From: an uncultured Bacteroides sp.
GTDB taxonomy: Bacteria > Bacteroidota > Bacteroidia > Bacteroidales > Bacteroidaceae
Length of the DNA: 64,000 bases
Reading direction: 5' to 3'
NCBI GenBank assembly: GCA_944322285.1
Contig: CALUOR010000004.1
Location: 1 to 64,000 of the forward strand
The number at the start of each line of letters is the position of its first letter. Within the stretch, counting starts at the first letter, position 1. The notes under the pieces are model-generated. The model was not told the DNA's origin. It ran no database searches and saw only the letters and a program-made list of their open reading frames with translations. A program made the translations under genes and the position numbers. Shown in pieces: positions 17,650 through 28,800 of this stretch.

Positions 17650-19410
17650 TTAGTTAAATGTGAAAAACTTGCGATTCAAATCTACTGGAGATACTCCTTT
17701 AAACGGAAGTTTTCCAGTTAATACTTTTAGTAAGGCAGAATGAGTGGATGCATCGTTAGAGTAAGTGTTTATATATGTCTTGACACGTTCAAAATATTCA
17801 TTTCCAATATATGGGCTTCCTAACGAAATAACGATCACTTTACTTTTGTCCATAGAATTGGCCGCCCAAACAGATTGTGCTTCATCGTCCCATAATTGAA
17901 GAGGACCAAATGGAGTGTGGGTGTTTCGGGCTACAAGGAAAATCACCTTGTCATACACATTTGTCGCATTATCTTGCCATCCTTGATTTTCATACAGAAT
18001 ATTGCGTCGGAAGTCGACATTAAATCCACTTTTTATAAATTCATCGCGTAAATTTAGCAGCCGTTTAAAGTCTCTGTCATCTCCTTTATGGGCAACCGGT
18101 GTTACAGCTACCAAAAGTATTTTTTTATCTTTCTCTATAGACAGTGGCAGTTTATGGTCTTCGTCTCGAATTAAAGTGATTGAACGTTCTGTTATTTCTT
18201 TAGAAGCTTCTATTATCTCCTTTTTTTCATCATCTGTTAACGGTCTGATAAGTTCACGGCCTTTTTTCAATAAGCCGAAACGTTCTTTCATAGCCCATAC
18301 GCGTTGCACGGCATCGTCCAATCGTTCCATTGGAATTTCACCGCGTCTGATCCGAACTTCAACACTGTCCATGTATTCATAAGACGGCCATAATAAGACA
18401 TCCACACCTGCTAAAAAGCTGGCTATTTGTCCCTCTAAATCATTTTCGTACCAACCGCGAAAACCACCCATTGTCATTGCATCAGAGACAATGACTCCTT
18501 TAAAGCCCATCTCCTTTTTTAATAGATCGGTCAATAATTCATGCGATAAAGTTGCGGGAGGGAAGAATCCATTCAATTTCTCTTGTTGATATGCGGGTAA
18601 TGTAATGTGTCCCGGCATAATGCATGCAACTCCCTTTTTAATTAATTCGGCAAATACTTTTCCATGATATTGTTTCCATGTCTCCAGAGGAAGAGAATTT
18701 GCGGTTGTCATTAAGTGCTGGTCACGATAGTCTACTCCGTCACCCGGAAAATGCTTTATTGTAGCCGCGATGTCATTGTCTTGTAATCCTCTTATCTGCT
18801 CGGATAACAACTCCACTGCTTTTTGCGGATTATCGGAAATGCCTCTTGTATTGACAATAGGATTGAGCGGATTGATATTGAGATCCGCTACAGGGTGAAG
18901 CACCCAATTGATGCCTAAAGAGCGGCATTCTAAGGCTATGCTTTTACCATACTTATATGCTAAATCCATAGAATTAGTCGCTCCCAAGGCCATTTCTTTA
19001 GGGAAAGGTGTCATGCCTTGAAGTCCTACGCCCGATTCGTAGTCTTGTTGAAATAGCAAAGGAAGTTTTGAGGCTTGCTGGTATTCAAGCACAGACTTCC
19101 GAACAAACTCCACACGTTCTTCTTCCGGAATGCCTGTAAACAGTTTCCATCCCATAAAAAAACCGGTAACCGGATAACGTTCAAAGTATCGCTCTAAGGA
19201 ACCCTCTCCTAATTTTAATTCTAACTCCCGATCGGGAAGCATAAGCATGGTTTGGCCTATCTTTTCTCGCAGGCTTAAAGATTTCCAGGAAGTGTCGGCC
19301 GCCTGGAAACTACAAACTGTAGACTTTGTACTTTTCCCGTTCTTTGCACCTGTACAGGAAAAAGCGAAGGCGGCTATCGCCACCATTGCTATTAAAGAAA
19401 TTTTTCGCAT
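17650..19410 (-). CDS. GH3 glycoside hydrolase lipoprotein
   Basis: 586 aa, lipoprotein signal (FAFSC, Cys19). It contains the GH3 TIM-barrel: KHFPGDGVDYRDQH (a NagZ-like loop with the Asp-His pair used as general acid/base in beta-N-acetylhexosaminidases) and the nucleophile Asp in VIVSDAMTMGGF. A C-terminal alpha/beta sandwich domain follows (about 410-586). The DQH dyad makes a NagZ-like beta-N-acetylhexosaminidase more likely than a beta-glucosidase, although the usual HFPGHG reads HFPGDG. It is the first gene of the minus-strand PUL1 arm with the SGNH esterase. A -7 element and the candidate HTCS1 operator lie upstream. Confidence 0.85.
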   Translation of the reverse strand: MRKISLIAMVAIAAFAFSCTGAKNGKSTKSTVCSFQAADTSWKSLSLREKIGQTMLMLPDRELELKLGEGSLERYFERYPVTGFFMGWKLFTGIPEEERVEFVRKSVLEYQQASKLPLLFQQDYESGVGLQGMTPFPKEMALGATNSMDLAYKYGKSIALECRSLGINWVLHPVADLNINPLNPIVNTRGISDNPQKAVELLSEQIRGLQDNDIAATIKHFPGDGVDYRDQHLMTTANSLPLETWKQYHGKVFAELIKKGVACIMPGHITLPAYQQEKLNGFFPPATLSHELLTDLLKKEMGFKGVIVSDAMTMGGFRGWYENDLEGQIASFLAGVDVLLWPSYEYMDSVEVRIRRGEIPMERLDDAVQRVWAMKERFGLLKKGRELIRPLTDDEKKEIIEASKEITERSITLIRDEDHKLPLSIEKDKKILLVAVTPVAHKGDDRDFKRLLNLRDEFIKSGFNVDFRRNILYENQGWQDNATNVYDKVIFLVARNTHTPFGPLQLWDDEAQSVWAANSMDKSKVIVISLGSPYIGNEYFERVKTYINTYSNDASTHSALLKVLTGKLPFKGVSPVDLNRKFFTFN

Positions 19411-19438
19411 GGCTTCATACTGTTTTTAATTGATGGAG

Positions 19439-19446
19439 CAAAAATA
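19439..19446 (-). promoter_or_regulatory. -7 element of GH3-SGNH operon
   Basis: TATTTTTG on the minus strand, matching TAnnTTTG, about 29 bases before the ATG at 19410. The paired GTTACAT motif begins 74 bases upstream of its upstream edge, nearly the same spacing as before susC of PUL1. Confidence 0.55.
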
Positions 19447-19519
19447 GTACTCTTTATCGTTATTCAACCAATACATTCGTTTCAATCTATCCTATCTATG
19501 TGTCTTTATACTGACGGCC

Positions 19520-19547
19520 GTTACATTTATATCACTCATGTTACATC
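19520..19547. promoter_or_regulatory. Candidate HTCS1 operator, copy 1
   Basis: Two direct GTTACAT half-sites, at 19520-19526 and 19540-19547 (second one GTTACATC), spaced exactly 20 bases or two helical turns. A second copy with the same spacing is at 29168-29195; 21 of 28 positions agree, and both copies also share TTT-TAT after the first half-site. It lies in the divergent GH3 / HTCS1 promoter region. Confidence 0.6.
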
Positions 19548-19570
19548 CGCAATATTCACCTGCTGAAATA

Positions 19571-19602
19571 TTTGTTTGTTGCATTCAAACTGATTATATT
19601 TG
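19571..19602 (+). promoter_or_regulatory. Promoter of HTCS1
   Basis: TTTG at 19571-19574 and TATATTTG at 19595-19602 are separated by 20 bases, matching the Bacteroides -33/-7 consensus in both elements and spacing. The -7 ends 25 bases before the ATG at 19628. Confidence 0.65.
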
Positions 19603-19627
19603 CTTCAATAAATACATCGCAATAACC

Positions 19628-22600
19628 ATGAAATACATTATTGTAATTTTTCTGTTATACTTAATTCCGGCTGTGTATGCCCAAGACAGCAATATCTTAT
19701 TTCAAAATTATAATGTAAGTAACGGCCTTTCACAGAATACCGTGATACGTAGCTTAGAGGACAGCGAGGGGTTTATGTGGTTTTGTACACGAGATGGGTT
19801 GAATAGGTTCGATGGTACAGAATTTGAAATATTAAGGGCTAATGGGCAGAAGAATTCATTGTCAAGTAGCGATGTTACAACGATTGTGGAAGAGCAACCG
19901 GGTGTTTTATGGATAGGAAGCCATTATGGCTTAAATCGTTATGACGTAGCCAAGCGCACATTTACTCAATATTTTCATAATCCGACAGATCCGCATAGCA
20001 TTTCCGATAATTGCATTAAACATTTATTATGTGACAATGCCAAAAGAATTTGGGTTGGAAATATGAAAGGGCTTAATTTATATAATAAAGAAACAAATGA
20101 CTTCATTCCTATTTCTACCAGTGGCTCGGTGTTTTGGCTAATGCAAAATAGTAAAAACGAAATTTGCTATCTTATTAATAATACGTTGTGTATTATGAAT
20201 CCGGAAACGTTTGTAACTGAACGTTTCCAGTTTGGTGAGCGGGACAAAATATACTTTTTATATGAAGATAGTGACGAACGTTTATGGGTAGGCATGTGGG
20301 ATACAGGCCTGAAGTGGTTTGACCGTGAAGAACGGAGGTTGGTATGTGCGAACCTTGCCATGGAAGATGGAAAAGATTTTAATGGTTCACAAGTCAATTA
20401 TATTGTGGAAACAGCGGAGGGAAATCTTATGCTTGCTACCCGTGACGGAGTTCTCGTTTACGATAAACGCCATGACAAATTGCTGAATTATTATCAAAAA
20501 GAACATAGTTGCGGATTGAGTGAGAACACAATTATTTCTTTATATCGGGATAGAGCTGACAATATTTGGGTGGGTACTTATGGCGGAGGCGTTAATCTAT
20601 ATACTCCATATAGCAATTTTTTTATTCCTCACGAGCCCGAATATAAACTTCAGAGGAGCATAGGTAATATCAATGCCATGATTGAGTACAAAGGGAATTT
20701 ATGGCTTGGTACGGATGAGGGATTGATAATTTATAATCCTTCAAAAGATAATTATGAATACTGCCCACTTCATCTGCCGGGATTAAAAACCAACAATGAA
20801 ATAAAGTACATACAAAGAGAAGGGGAACATTTGTTGTGGATTAGTGTTTATTATTGTGGATTGTATCTCTATGATATGGAAAGTCGTCGGATAATTAAAG
20901 AAATCCCCAATTTCCCCTATAATCAGGTGAGACGCATTGCGAAAACTTGTGATGGCGTGTATTGGATTGCGTTAGGTGTGGATAGCCCGGTGCTACGTTA
21001 TCAGATGGATAAGGATTTGTTGCAGGAGACTTTCCCCGTAAAAGGACGGATGACAGACTTTCAAGTTATTAATGTACAAGATATAAAGGCTGTTGGCTCC
21101 TATATTTGGATGGCTACTCGTGCAGCAGGCTTATATCGCTATAACATATTGACGCAGGAGCTTAAACATTATGGACGTAAAGAACATAATTCCGCGCAAT
21201 TCATTCCTAGCGATCATGTCAGTACATTATATATAGATACTTTGGGAAATCTATGGATAGGCACGTATGGTGGGGGTATTGGAAAATATGACAGTGTGGG
21301 TGAAACTTTCATTATGTACGATAGGAAGAACGGACTTTTGAATAATGCAATCAATAGCATTGAAGCTGATGATGCGGGTAATTTATGGGTGTCGACATTG
21401 AAAGGCATGTCATGTTTTAATCCAGAGACAGAGACTTTCACTAATTGGAGCAATCGAAATGGATATACTTTATTGGAGACAAACCTACATTCATGTCTGA
21501 AAAATTCCGATGGAACATTTTATGTAGGTGGGAATAATCGTTTTTTATCATTTCAACCCCAATTATTAAAGCGAAATGGATTTATTCCACCTGTAAAGAT
21601 TACAAAAATAAAACTTTGGGATGATTGTTCCGAAAGCAATGGAACGAGTCAATGGGTAGATGTCACTATGCCGAAAATTCAATTGGGATACAATCAAACT
21701 TCTTTTTCCATCAGGTTTTCGGCGCTTAGCTATGTTTTTGCTTCTAACAATAGATTTTCGTACATGCTTGAAGGGTTTGATAAAAATTGGTCGGAACCAA
21801 CTTTTGATCCGAATGCCAATTACACAAACATTCCGCCTGGCGAGTATACATTTAAAGTAAAAGCTTGTAATAATGATGGAATTTGGAGCCGAAACGATGC
21901 CTCATTAACAATACTGATTACTCCTCCTTTATGGAAAACATGGTATGCTTATACTTTCTATATTATATTCATTATTAGCATGATTACTCTTTTTGTGAGG
22001 TATCGGATGCGTGAAGCGAGGCTAAAAATGGATCTCCATCTTAAACAGATGGAAAAACAAAATATGGAACTTAGCCATAAAATGGGAGTAGAGATGTTTA
22101 CTAATTTTTCACATGAGTTACGTACTCCATTGACTCTGATTATTGCCCCATTGGCTGATTTGCTGCGGCGTAAAGATATGCCACAGGTATGCCATCAATC
22201 ATTGGAGCTTATTAATCGGAATTCTCAAAGGTTGCTGTGGCTTGTAAACCGTTTGATGGATTTTCATAAGCTGGAAGCTGGAAAAATGAAACTTCATGTG
22301 AGCAGCTATAACATGAGTACGTATATTCCGGAAATCATTAATCTATTCTCTTCCATTGCTGAAAAAAAGAATATTTCTATAGAGTTTAACGATGCGACTT
22401 CTTCAACCGAAGTATGGTTTGATGCAATTCTCATAGAGAAAGTCTTTTTTAATCTTATATCCAACTCTTTAAAACATACTCCCAATGGAGGATATATCAT
22501 TATATCTACCATGATAGTTAATACAGAGGATATTGTCAAACCAGATAATTTTGTCCTTCCGTCAGGAAAAGTCCTTCTAACTAAAGTCGAGGATAGTGGA

Positions 22601-23710
22601 TCCGGAATTCCAATGGAAATGATGCCGCGTATTTTTGAGGCATTTTTTCAGGCTAATGACAAAATATTAGGAAGTGGGATAGGACTGAACTTAACAAAAA
22701 GTATTATAAAACTACACGGAGGATATATTTGGATTGAAAGTAAAGAAGGGCATGGATTGACAGTCTATTTCACTCTTCCTTTGGGTAAAGAAAACTATTC
22801 AGAAGAACAAATTCTCAGAAAAGACAAAGTTGTAAAAGATCCCCATATTCCATATTCGGAGATAGAGGTACTTATTGCATCAGATATAAATCTTTGTGAA
22901 CTATCACAAGCCAACGCTTCTCCCAAAGAGAATACGCTGCTCATCATCGAAGACAATGAAGATGTGCGTAATTATTTGGCTTCGCTATTAAGCAAACAAT
23001 ATAATGTTCACATAGCTGAAAACTGCAAAGAAGGCTATGAAATGGAACTGAATTTAATGCCGGATCTGGTTATCAGCGATATTATGACTCCTTACATGAA
23101 TGGCCTTGAATTTACTAAGCTATCAAAGAATAATATGGTGACATCGCATATTCCTATCATTTTGCTTACAGCACGAACTACAACCTCACAAGTGAAAGAA
23201 GGCTATGAGTCATTGGCTGATGAGTATATAATGAAACCATTTGATCCGGAATTGTTATTAGCTCGTATCTCTAATATATTGCTAAATCGGAGAAAATTAG
23301 CAGAATGTTATGCTTCTAAGTTTACCTCATCCGACAAGCCGGAACAACAAGATATAAAAGAGGGCTCTGTATATAGTGCAATCGAAGAGCGCTTTATGAA
23401 AAAGGTCATGGAAATCATTCATAAAAATATTGAGAATCCTACCTACTCGATCGATCAGTTCAGCGAAGAAATAGGTATGAGTCGTGTGCAGGTATATCGC
23501 AAAATTAAATCTGTTACAGGTATGTCGCCAAGTAAATTGATATTGGATATTCGTTTGAAACAGGCTGTTGATTTATTGAAACACACGGATCTTACAGTGA
23601 CTGAGATATCTTATCGTTGCGGATTTAATGAAATCTCTTATTTTGGAAAATGTTTCAAGACGGAATACGGCATGCCGCCTTCAGAGTTTATAAAGAAGTA
23701 TAGAAAATAA
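19628..23710 (+). CDS. Hybrid two-component system regulator HTCS1
   Basis: 1360 aa from the ATG at 19628, which begins a signal peptide (MKYIIVIFLLYLIPAVYA). Order of domains: two seven-bladed periplasmic propellers of Reg_prop repeats (about 25-690, with repeated LWIG[TS]-GL motifs), Y_Y_Y domain (about 695-760, PPGEYTFKVKACNNDG), one membrane span (about 770-793), HisKA with phospho-acceptor His in SHELRTPL (about 828), HATPase with DSGSGIP (about 987), a receiver domain with the phospho-Asp in VISDIMTP (about 1150), and a C-terminal AraC-type HTH (about 1280-1360). It senses an oligosaccharide in the periplasm and activates its PUL. It lies between the two minus-strand arms of PUL1, so it is the natural regulator of them. 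The start at 19538 is rejected because it lies upstream of the promoter. Confidence 0.96.
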   Translation: MKYIIVIFLLYLIPAVYAQDSNILFQNYNVSNGLSQNTVIRSLEDSEGFMWFCTRDGLNRFDGTEFEILRANGQKNSLSSSDVTTIVEEQPGVLWIGSHYGLNRYDVAKRTFTQYFHNPTDPHSISDNCIKHLLCDNAKRIWVGNMKGLNLYNKETNDFIPISTSGSVFWLMQNSKNEICYLINNTLCIMNPETFVTERFQFGERDKIYFLYEDSDERLWVGMWDTGLKWFDREERRLVCANLAMEDGKDFNGSQVNYIVETAEGNLMLATRDGVLVYDKRHDKLLNYYQKEHSCGLSENTIISLYRDRADNIWVGTYGGGVNLYTPYSNFFIPHEPEYKLQRSIGNINAMIEYKGNLWLGTDEGLIIYNPSKDNYEYCPLHLPGLKTNNEIKYIQREGEHLLWISVYYCGLYLYDMESRRIIKEIPNFPYNQVRRIAKTCDGVYWIALGVDSPVLRYQMDKDLLQETFPVKGRMTDFQVINVQDIKAVGSYIWMATRAAGLYRYNILTQELKHYGRKEHNSAQFIPSDHVSTLYIDTLGNLWIGTYGGGIGKYDSVGETFIMYDRKNGLLNNAINSIEADDAGNLWVSTLKGMSCFNPETETFTNWSNRNGYTLLETNLHSCLKNSDGTFYVGGNNRFLSFQPQLLKRNGFIPPVKITKIKLWDDCSESNGTSQWVDVTMPKIQLGYNQTSFSIRFSALSYVFASNNRFSYMLEGFDKNWSEPTFDPNANYTNIPPGEYTFKVKACNNDGIWSRNDASLTILITPPLWKTWYAYTFYIIFIISMITLFVRYRMREARLKMDLHLKQMEKQNMELSHKMGVEMFTNFSHELRTPLTLIIAPLADLLRRKDMPQVCHQSLELINRNSQRLLWLVNRLMDFHKLEAGKMKLHVSSYNMSTYIPEIINLFSSIAEKKNISIEFNDATSSTEVWFDAILIEKVFFNLISNSLKHTPNGGYIIISTMIVNTEDIVKPDNFVLPSGKVLLTKVEDSGSGIPMEMMPRIFEAFFQANDKILGSGIGLNLTKSIIKLHGGYIWIESKEGHGLTVYFTLPLGKENYSEEQILRKDKVVKDPHIPYSEIEVLIASDINLCELSQANASPKENTLLIIEDNEDVRNYLASLLSKQYNVHIAENCKEGYEMELNLMPDLVISDIMTPYMNGLEFTKLSKNNMVTSHIPIILLTARTTTSQVKEGYESLADEYIMKPFDPELLLARISNILLNRRKLAECYASKFTSSDKPEQQDIKEGSVYSAIEERFMKKVMEIIHKNIENPTYSIDQFSEEIGMSRVQVYRKIKSVTGMSPSKLILDIRLKQAVDLLKHTDLTVTEISYRCGFNEISYFGKCFKTEYGMPPSEFIKKYRK

Positions 23711-23728
23711 ATCCTTGGATAAATGGTA

Positions 23729-23792
23729 AAGTATCCAATGATGTTTGGACAAGTATCCAATAATACTTGGGCAAGTAATCAATAATACTAAG
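23729..23792. repeat. Three 22-base tandem repeats after HTCS1
   Basis: Units start at 23729, 23751 and 23773 (the last one partial), each of type AAGTATCCAATAATACTTGG, decaying in the third. Each unit carries a CCAA-n6-TTGG dyad. Just upstream TTGGATA (23715-23721) pairs with TATCCAA (23732-23738). The array starts 19 bases after the HTCS1 stop. Confidence 0.6.
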
Positions 23793-23897
23793 AAGATTGC
23801 TTGTATCAAGTCGCCTTCATTACAATCGGCTTTTCAGACCGATTCATTTTTATTCTGTGTTTATTTCCTAAGTAACTAATCAAAATTATCTTATATA

Positions 23898-23988
23898 GCA
23901 CACAGATGACACAGATGAGACTGATTTGTACAGATTATTTTTTTAATAATATCTGTGGTCATCTGTTAAATCAGTGTTATCTGTGTGC
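23898..23988. repeat. Long imperfect dyad of ATCTGTG type
   Basis: GCACACAGAT (23898-23907) and ATCTGTGTGC (23979-23988) are perfect outer arms; ACTGATTT and AAATCAGT pair inside. The centre is a run of T and A. It resembles the dyad at 52131-52190 in word content (ATCTGTG / ATCCGTG). A terminator or a repeat-family member are both possible. Confidence 0.55.
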
Positions 23989-24030
23989 CATAGTATAAGT
24001 TAATTCTGTACACTTACTTATTAAAAATAA

Positions 24031-24072
24031 AGTAATCTATAGATGACCTTAAAATCATCTATAGATTACTTG
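24031..24072 (-). terminator. Terminator of the PUL1 susCD operon
   Basis: A perfect 17-bp stem, 24031-24047 with 24056-24072 (arms begin AAGTAATCTATAG), 8-base loop. Read on the minus strand it is followed by a T-rich run (TTTATTTTTAAT), as expected for an intrinsic terminator 85 bases after the susD stop. It may also stop HTCS1 messages. Confidence 0.75.
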
Positions 24073-24156
24073 GAAACATTATATTTATTACCTATTTACT
24101 ATACTGGATGTCAGTTTGTTATAATTTGTATTCAATAGTAAGGCTTAATCCTTTAT

Positions 24157-25869
24157 TTATGGTTGTTGATATGTGCCTGAATATAAATATTCGATGGAAG
24201 GCAACGGGACGTACATATCGCTATACGGGGGATTCATTGCAGGAATGGGATCACCATCTGTGTTCGGATTCTCATAGACTGCACCCGGATTCCGCTTTTG
24301 TCCGTCAATCGTTTTCTGCATGGCTACAAGATATAGTAATCTGTCTCCATTTTCAAAACCGAGTTCCTTAATTCTTTCTTTCTCAATATCTTCTTCTGTT
24401 ACATTACTCAAAGAAGGCAATCCTGCGCGTGTCCGTATTACATTCACATCCGCCAAAGCCTGAGCCGGTTGCTGTGTGAGGCTCAAAGTGGCACGTGTAA
24501 GATAGGCTTCGGCCAAACGTATTAAGGGAACCTGGGAATATTTCCCATAAGGTGCACGATAGTATTTGTCATTCCAAAAAGCATTCCATTTCGTTTGGTT
24601 GTACGCCATCTCGTGTACAGTTTTGTCTCCACCTTCTACATAGTTTCTCAAGAAATAGTGTAACTGGACAAAACGTTTGTCAGACAAGGCTTCTTCGCTT
24701 GGGACATAATTGGCAAGATCCATAGGATTGTCTGTCTGTGCCCATCCTATATATTTAATAAGATGAGGATTCCAGTAAGCGCAGGCCCAACCGCCATGTT
24801 GCCAGTTTTGTTCACCTCTGGCTCCGTCAAGCCAAAGTTTGTCATTGGCGTCAAATACGGTTGACTTGAAATTATAAATGCCTGTTTTACACATACGGGC
24901 CAGAGGGATGGCTACATTGTTGCTTTGGTTACTTTCTGTGAAAGCACATTCGAAAATTACTTCTTTGGCAACAGGGTCTGCTGTATATTGGGATTCCGCG
25001 TTTCGATTGAATGCCACTATCGGATCTTCTGTCAAATCAAAAGGAGCGACTCCTGCTTCTGCTTTATCAATGACGTAGTTCGCTTCTTCCAAAGCTCCCG
25101 CTTCGTCTCCCATAAGCCATTTTACACGCATCAGCATCATGGAGGCTGCATACTTATTAGCTCGTCCACGTTCGAAATAATCTTCCGGCATTAATTCTTT
25201 TGCTTTGGTAAAGTCTGAAAGCATTAAATCGTATACCTCTTGAACGGTTCCCATATAAGGATTGCGGGCAGACTCTTGTGAATAATACAACTTATTAATT
25301 AATGGAATAAATTTACGGTTATTTCCTTCCCCTCCATTGGGGTCATAAGGAGCGACAAATGCACGGCTAATCAACCAATAAGTGTAACCACGCATAAAGT
25401 AAAGTTCACCAGTTTGGCGGGCCAGTGTTTTTTTGTCATTTTCCGTCATGTTGGCGAATACAGCTTCTCCATTTGCTTCTTTTTCCTCAATAAATGTAAG
25501 AGGGGAAGTTGCTCCCGTGACAGCTCTGTATAGTATTGAGAAGGTTTTCTCAAATTGTTGCCCTGTTACATCAAAAGTGGACATTTGCCGTGGATACCAA
25601 TAAAGAGCTTCTTGTTCATACGCCCCTTGAGGATTAACGGTAGATAAGTCTGCCACTAATTCCTGATAATAAGGTATGATGCCTATGGGAGCTTGCCAAT
25701 TAGGGTTCTGAAACAATGTATTATATGGGTCTGCGACAGAATATTCTAAATCGTTTACAGACAACCATGGATTGGATTCTGGGCGTTTTAGCTCAAAATA
25801 ATTATCCATGTCGCAAGATGCTAAAATCGCAATGCTTGATAAGACTATTATTTTCTTTATTGTTTTCAT
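24157..25869 (-). CDS. SusD-like glycan-binding lipoprotein (PUL1)
   Basis: 570 aa. Lipoprotein signal with ILASCDMDN (Cys19). The SusD/RagB fold is recognisable from the N-terminal PYNTLFQNPN region, the TPR-type GELYFMRGYTYWLISRAF helix, and the C-terminal PLIRLAEAYLTRATLSL and DVNVIRTRAGLPSL motifs. It sits on the outer surface as the lid of the SusC channel and helps capture oligosaccharides. The susC gene ends 12 bases upstream in the same direction, the standard susC-susD order. The operon terminator is 85 bases downstream. Confidence 0.95.
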   Translation of the reverse strand: MKTIKKIIVLSSIAILASCDMDNYFELKRPESNPWLSVNDLEYSVADPYNTLFQNPNWQAPIGIIPYYQELVADLSTVNPQGAYEQEALYWYPRQMSTFDVTGQQFEKTFSILYRAVTGATSPLTFIEEKEANGEAVFANMTENDKKTLARQTGELYFMRGYTYWLISRAFVAPYDPNGGEGNNRKFIPLINKLYYSQESARNPYMGTVQEVYDLMLSDFTKAKELMPEDYFERGRANKYAASMMLMRVKWLMGDEAGALEEANYVIDKAEAGVAPFDLTEDPIVAFNRNAESQYTADPVAKEVIFECAFTESNQSNNVAIPLARMCKTGIYNFKSTVFDANDKLWLDGARGEQNWQHGGWACAYWNPHLIKYIGWAQTDNPMDLANYVPSEEALSDKRFVQLHYFLRNYVEGGDKTVHEMAYNQTKWNAFWNDKYYRAPYGKYSQVPLIRLAEAYLTRATLSLTQQPAQALADVNVIRTRAGLPSLSNVTEEDIEKERIKELGFENGDRLLYLVAMQKTIDGQKRNPGAVYENPNTDGDPIPAMNPPYSDMYVPLPSIEYLYSGTYQQP

Positions 25870-25881
25870 ATGTCAATTCGA

Positions 25882-28800
25882 TTAAAATTTGAAATTAATA
25901 CCTGCGGAGAAAATTCGTGTCTGAGGCATTTCACTACCGGTAAATATAGCACCTTGTGCATTGGCTCCAGTCTGATTTTTTACTCTAACTTCGGGGTCGT
26001 AACCATTGAAAGAAGTTATTGTAAACAAGTTAACAGCAGATAAATATATTCTTAATGCATCAATATTTATCTTGGAGCAGATTTTTTGCGGGAGTGTATA
26101 GCCTATTGTTAAATTGCGCAAACGTAAATAAGAACTATTCTCCAAATATCTGGTATGTCCTGCATCATGTTTTATATAAGTTACATTTTGCTTTTCATCT
26201 CCGTTATCGTCATAATTATACTTGTCTTGCCACCTGAGTTGTGGATATTCTGCTATATCGCCGGGTTGCTTCCATGATTTCTCATACATTTCTGCTGTGA
26301 TATTGTTACGCCCATCGCCTACAAACGACTTTGTGTAACCATGATAGTTGAATGTATAACTACCTAAAGATAAATAGAACATGAATGACAAATCAAAGTC
26401 TTTGTATTTAAAGTTGTTGGTCCAACCCATATATACTTTAGGAAGAGCAGTCTTTCCTTCTTGGATAATTCTATGTTTGTTTACATTCGATTGAGTTGCA
26501 GGAATCAATCTGCCGGTTTTTACAGTTTCACCCGTTTTGTTATAACGATCCAAATCTATTTCGTAAATCATGCCAATACCTTTCTCTGGATCTACACCTG
26601 CCCATTCAGCCATGAAATAAGTACCCAATGCCAGTCCTTTTTTCGTAATGGCTCCTGGACGTGTATTGATTATGCCTGTACCTTTGGCATCGACGCTTGC
26701 GTCAAGAGCTGTAACTTTATTCATGTTTGTAGTTAAGTTGTAATTCATGTTCCATTCGAAATCTTTTCTTACGAAGGTCGTATTTATATCAAATTCAAAT
26801 CCTTGATTATACATTGAACCGACATTAGACCACATTGAATTGTTGTCAGCATTTCCTCCGCTATTAGTAATACCGGCAGAAGCGGGTAACTGGACGCGCA
26901 TCAACATATCGCTTGTTGTCCGGCGATAATAGGCGATAGAACCATTGATTTTATTATCAAACAAAGCGTAGTCGAGCCCCACATCAATGCTTTTGTTCTT
27001 TTCCCATTTGGCTGTTTTATTGGCAATATTCCACAGATACATATTTTGCATATTGTTGTAATATTGCTTACTTTTAATCGCATATGAGTTTATCGTTACT
27101 TCTGACGGTATATTCTGATTACCGGTTTCGCCATAACTTCCACGTAATTTCAATAAGGAAATAAAAGATGCGTTACGCATGAAAGCTTCATCAGAAATGA
27201 TCCATCCGCCGGAAACCGAATAGAAATTACCAAAACGATTCTTCTTTACAAATTTGGAAGAGCCTTCACGTACAAATGAAGCTCCAATTAAATATCGTTG
27301 CTTAAACTTGTAATCCAAACGGTTGAAGAAGCTGAACGTATAACTTTCTCCGCCAATATAAGCACTATTATTACCTAACATCGTACCAATAATTTTAGGT
27401 TCTTGAAATTCACCACTCAAATTTTTACCTGCCACTACCGAGTTGTCGGTATACGTTCTATTGGCTTCAATACCAGTTACAATGTCCACACCGTGTTCCG
27501 CCCATTCACGTTTATAAGTGGCAAAGGCATGATATTGTTGTGATTTGGTTGTTGTTTTACTTTTGTTTCCTTGATTCCCGTCAACGTTTCCTGTGTTGTT
27601 GATTAGAGCAGATAACCAATAATCGCTTTGTGCCAGTCCGTATCCATAGCTTGCGTCCGCTCTGGCAGATAATCCTTTCACCCATTTGAAATCAATATCC
27701 AAATAAAGAGTCGTGCGGAAACTAAAATTTTCACCAGTGCTTAATTGGTAATTACGATCCAAGGTCGCAGTCGGATGTCCATCTGCCATTTGAGGGTTCC
27801 AATACCCCGTAGGATCGTCTGGATTGTAAACTTTGCGCCAAGGGAATTTGTCAGAAACGACAGCCCATTTATTAGTGGAATTTTTCCGGTCATATTTTAA
27901 AAATGATTGTGTTCCTACCGTAACAATTCCTTTCTTGAATTCATTGTTAAGACGTGCACTGGCTGAGTTCATACTAAGTCCTTTTAAACTTGACTCGTCC
28001 GAACGATAATTAACCGAAGCATAAGTTGTAGAATTTTCTCCTCCTTGGTTCAGTGAAACATTTATGTCATGGAAGCTTCCTAAACGGCTGACTAAATCTA
28101 CCCAGTCCATATTGGTATTCATGGCTTCTTCACGAGTAATAGGAGTAACCCAATTGGAATAATAAGGCTCAATGATATCTTTTTGAGGGTCGAGGGGAGA
28201 TAAGCCAACATTGGCACGGGCCTCGTCCATTATTTTAAAATACGTCTTTGTGTCAGCCAATCCTAAATCTGTGTTTGTAATAGGAGTTATACCGCCTTCA
28301 TAATGAACATCAAATTTCAATTCACCTTTTCGTCCTTTCTTTGTGGTAACAATAATAACGCCGTTTGCTCCTCGCGATCCATAAATAGCTGTAGCAGCAG
28401 CGTCTTTTAAGATTTCAATGGATTCAATATCGTTTGAGTTCACCATCGTAGATCCACCACCTACAATACCGTCTACAACCCATAACGGGTCACTGCCTGA
28501 GGCGATTGAACCGATGCCGCGTATTTTTATCTGTGGAGTGCTTCCGGGCATACCATCGTTTACTACTTGTATGCCGGATGCCAAGCCTTGCAATGAGTTT
28601 TCAAAACGTCCTCCTTGCATTAAAGGCATTTCCTCGCTCTTGATTTTTGAGACGGAGCCAATCATATCGCGGCGTTTTTTAGTTCCATAAGCAATTACGA
28701 TTACATCGTCCACCATAACAGAACTTTCTTTCATAACGATATTGAGTACGCGCGTTTCTCCGGGAACAATTTCTTGTTCGTCATAACCGATATAACTGAA

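Larger units (their letters stand above)
23711..24156. other. Intergenic region between HTCS1 and susD
   Basis: 446 bases between convergent genes with no coding potential. It holds a 22-base tandem repeat (23729-23792), a large imperfect dyad (23898-23988) and a strong hairpin (24031-24072). Confidence 0.7.

Noticed and set aside
23729..23792. CRISPR array
   Set aside because: The units are 22 bases with no unique spacers between them and no cas genes nearby; it is a plain tandem repeat.
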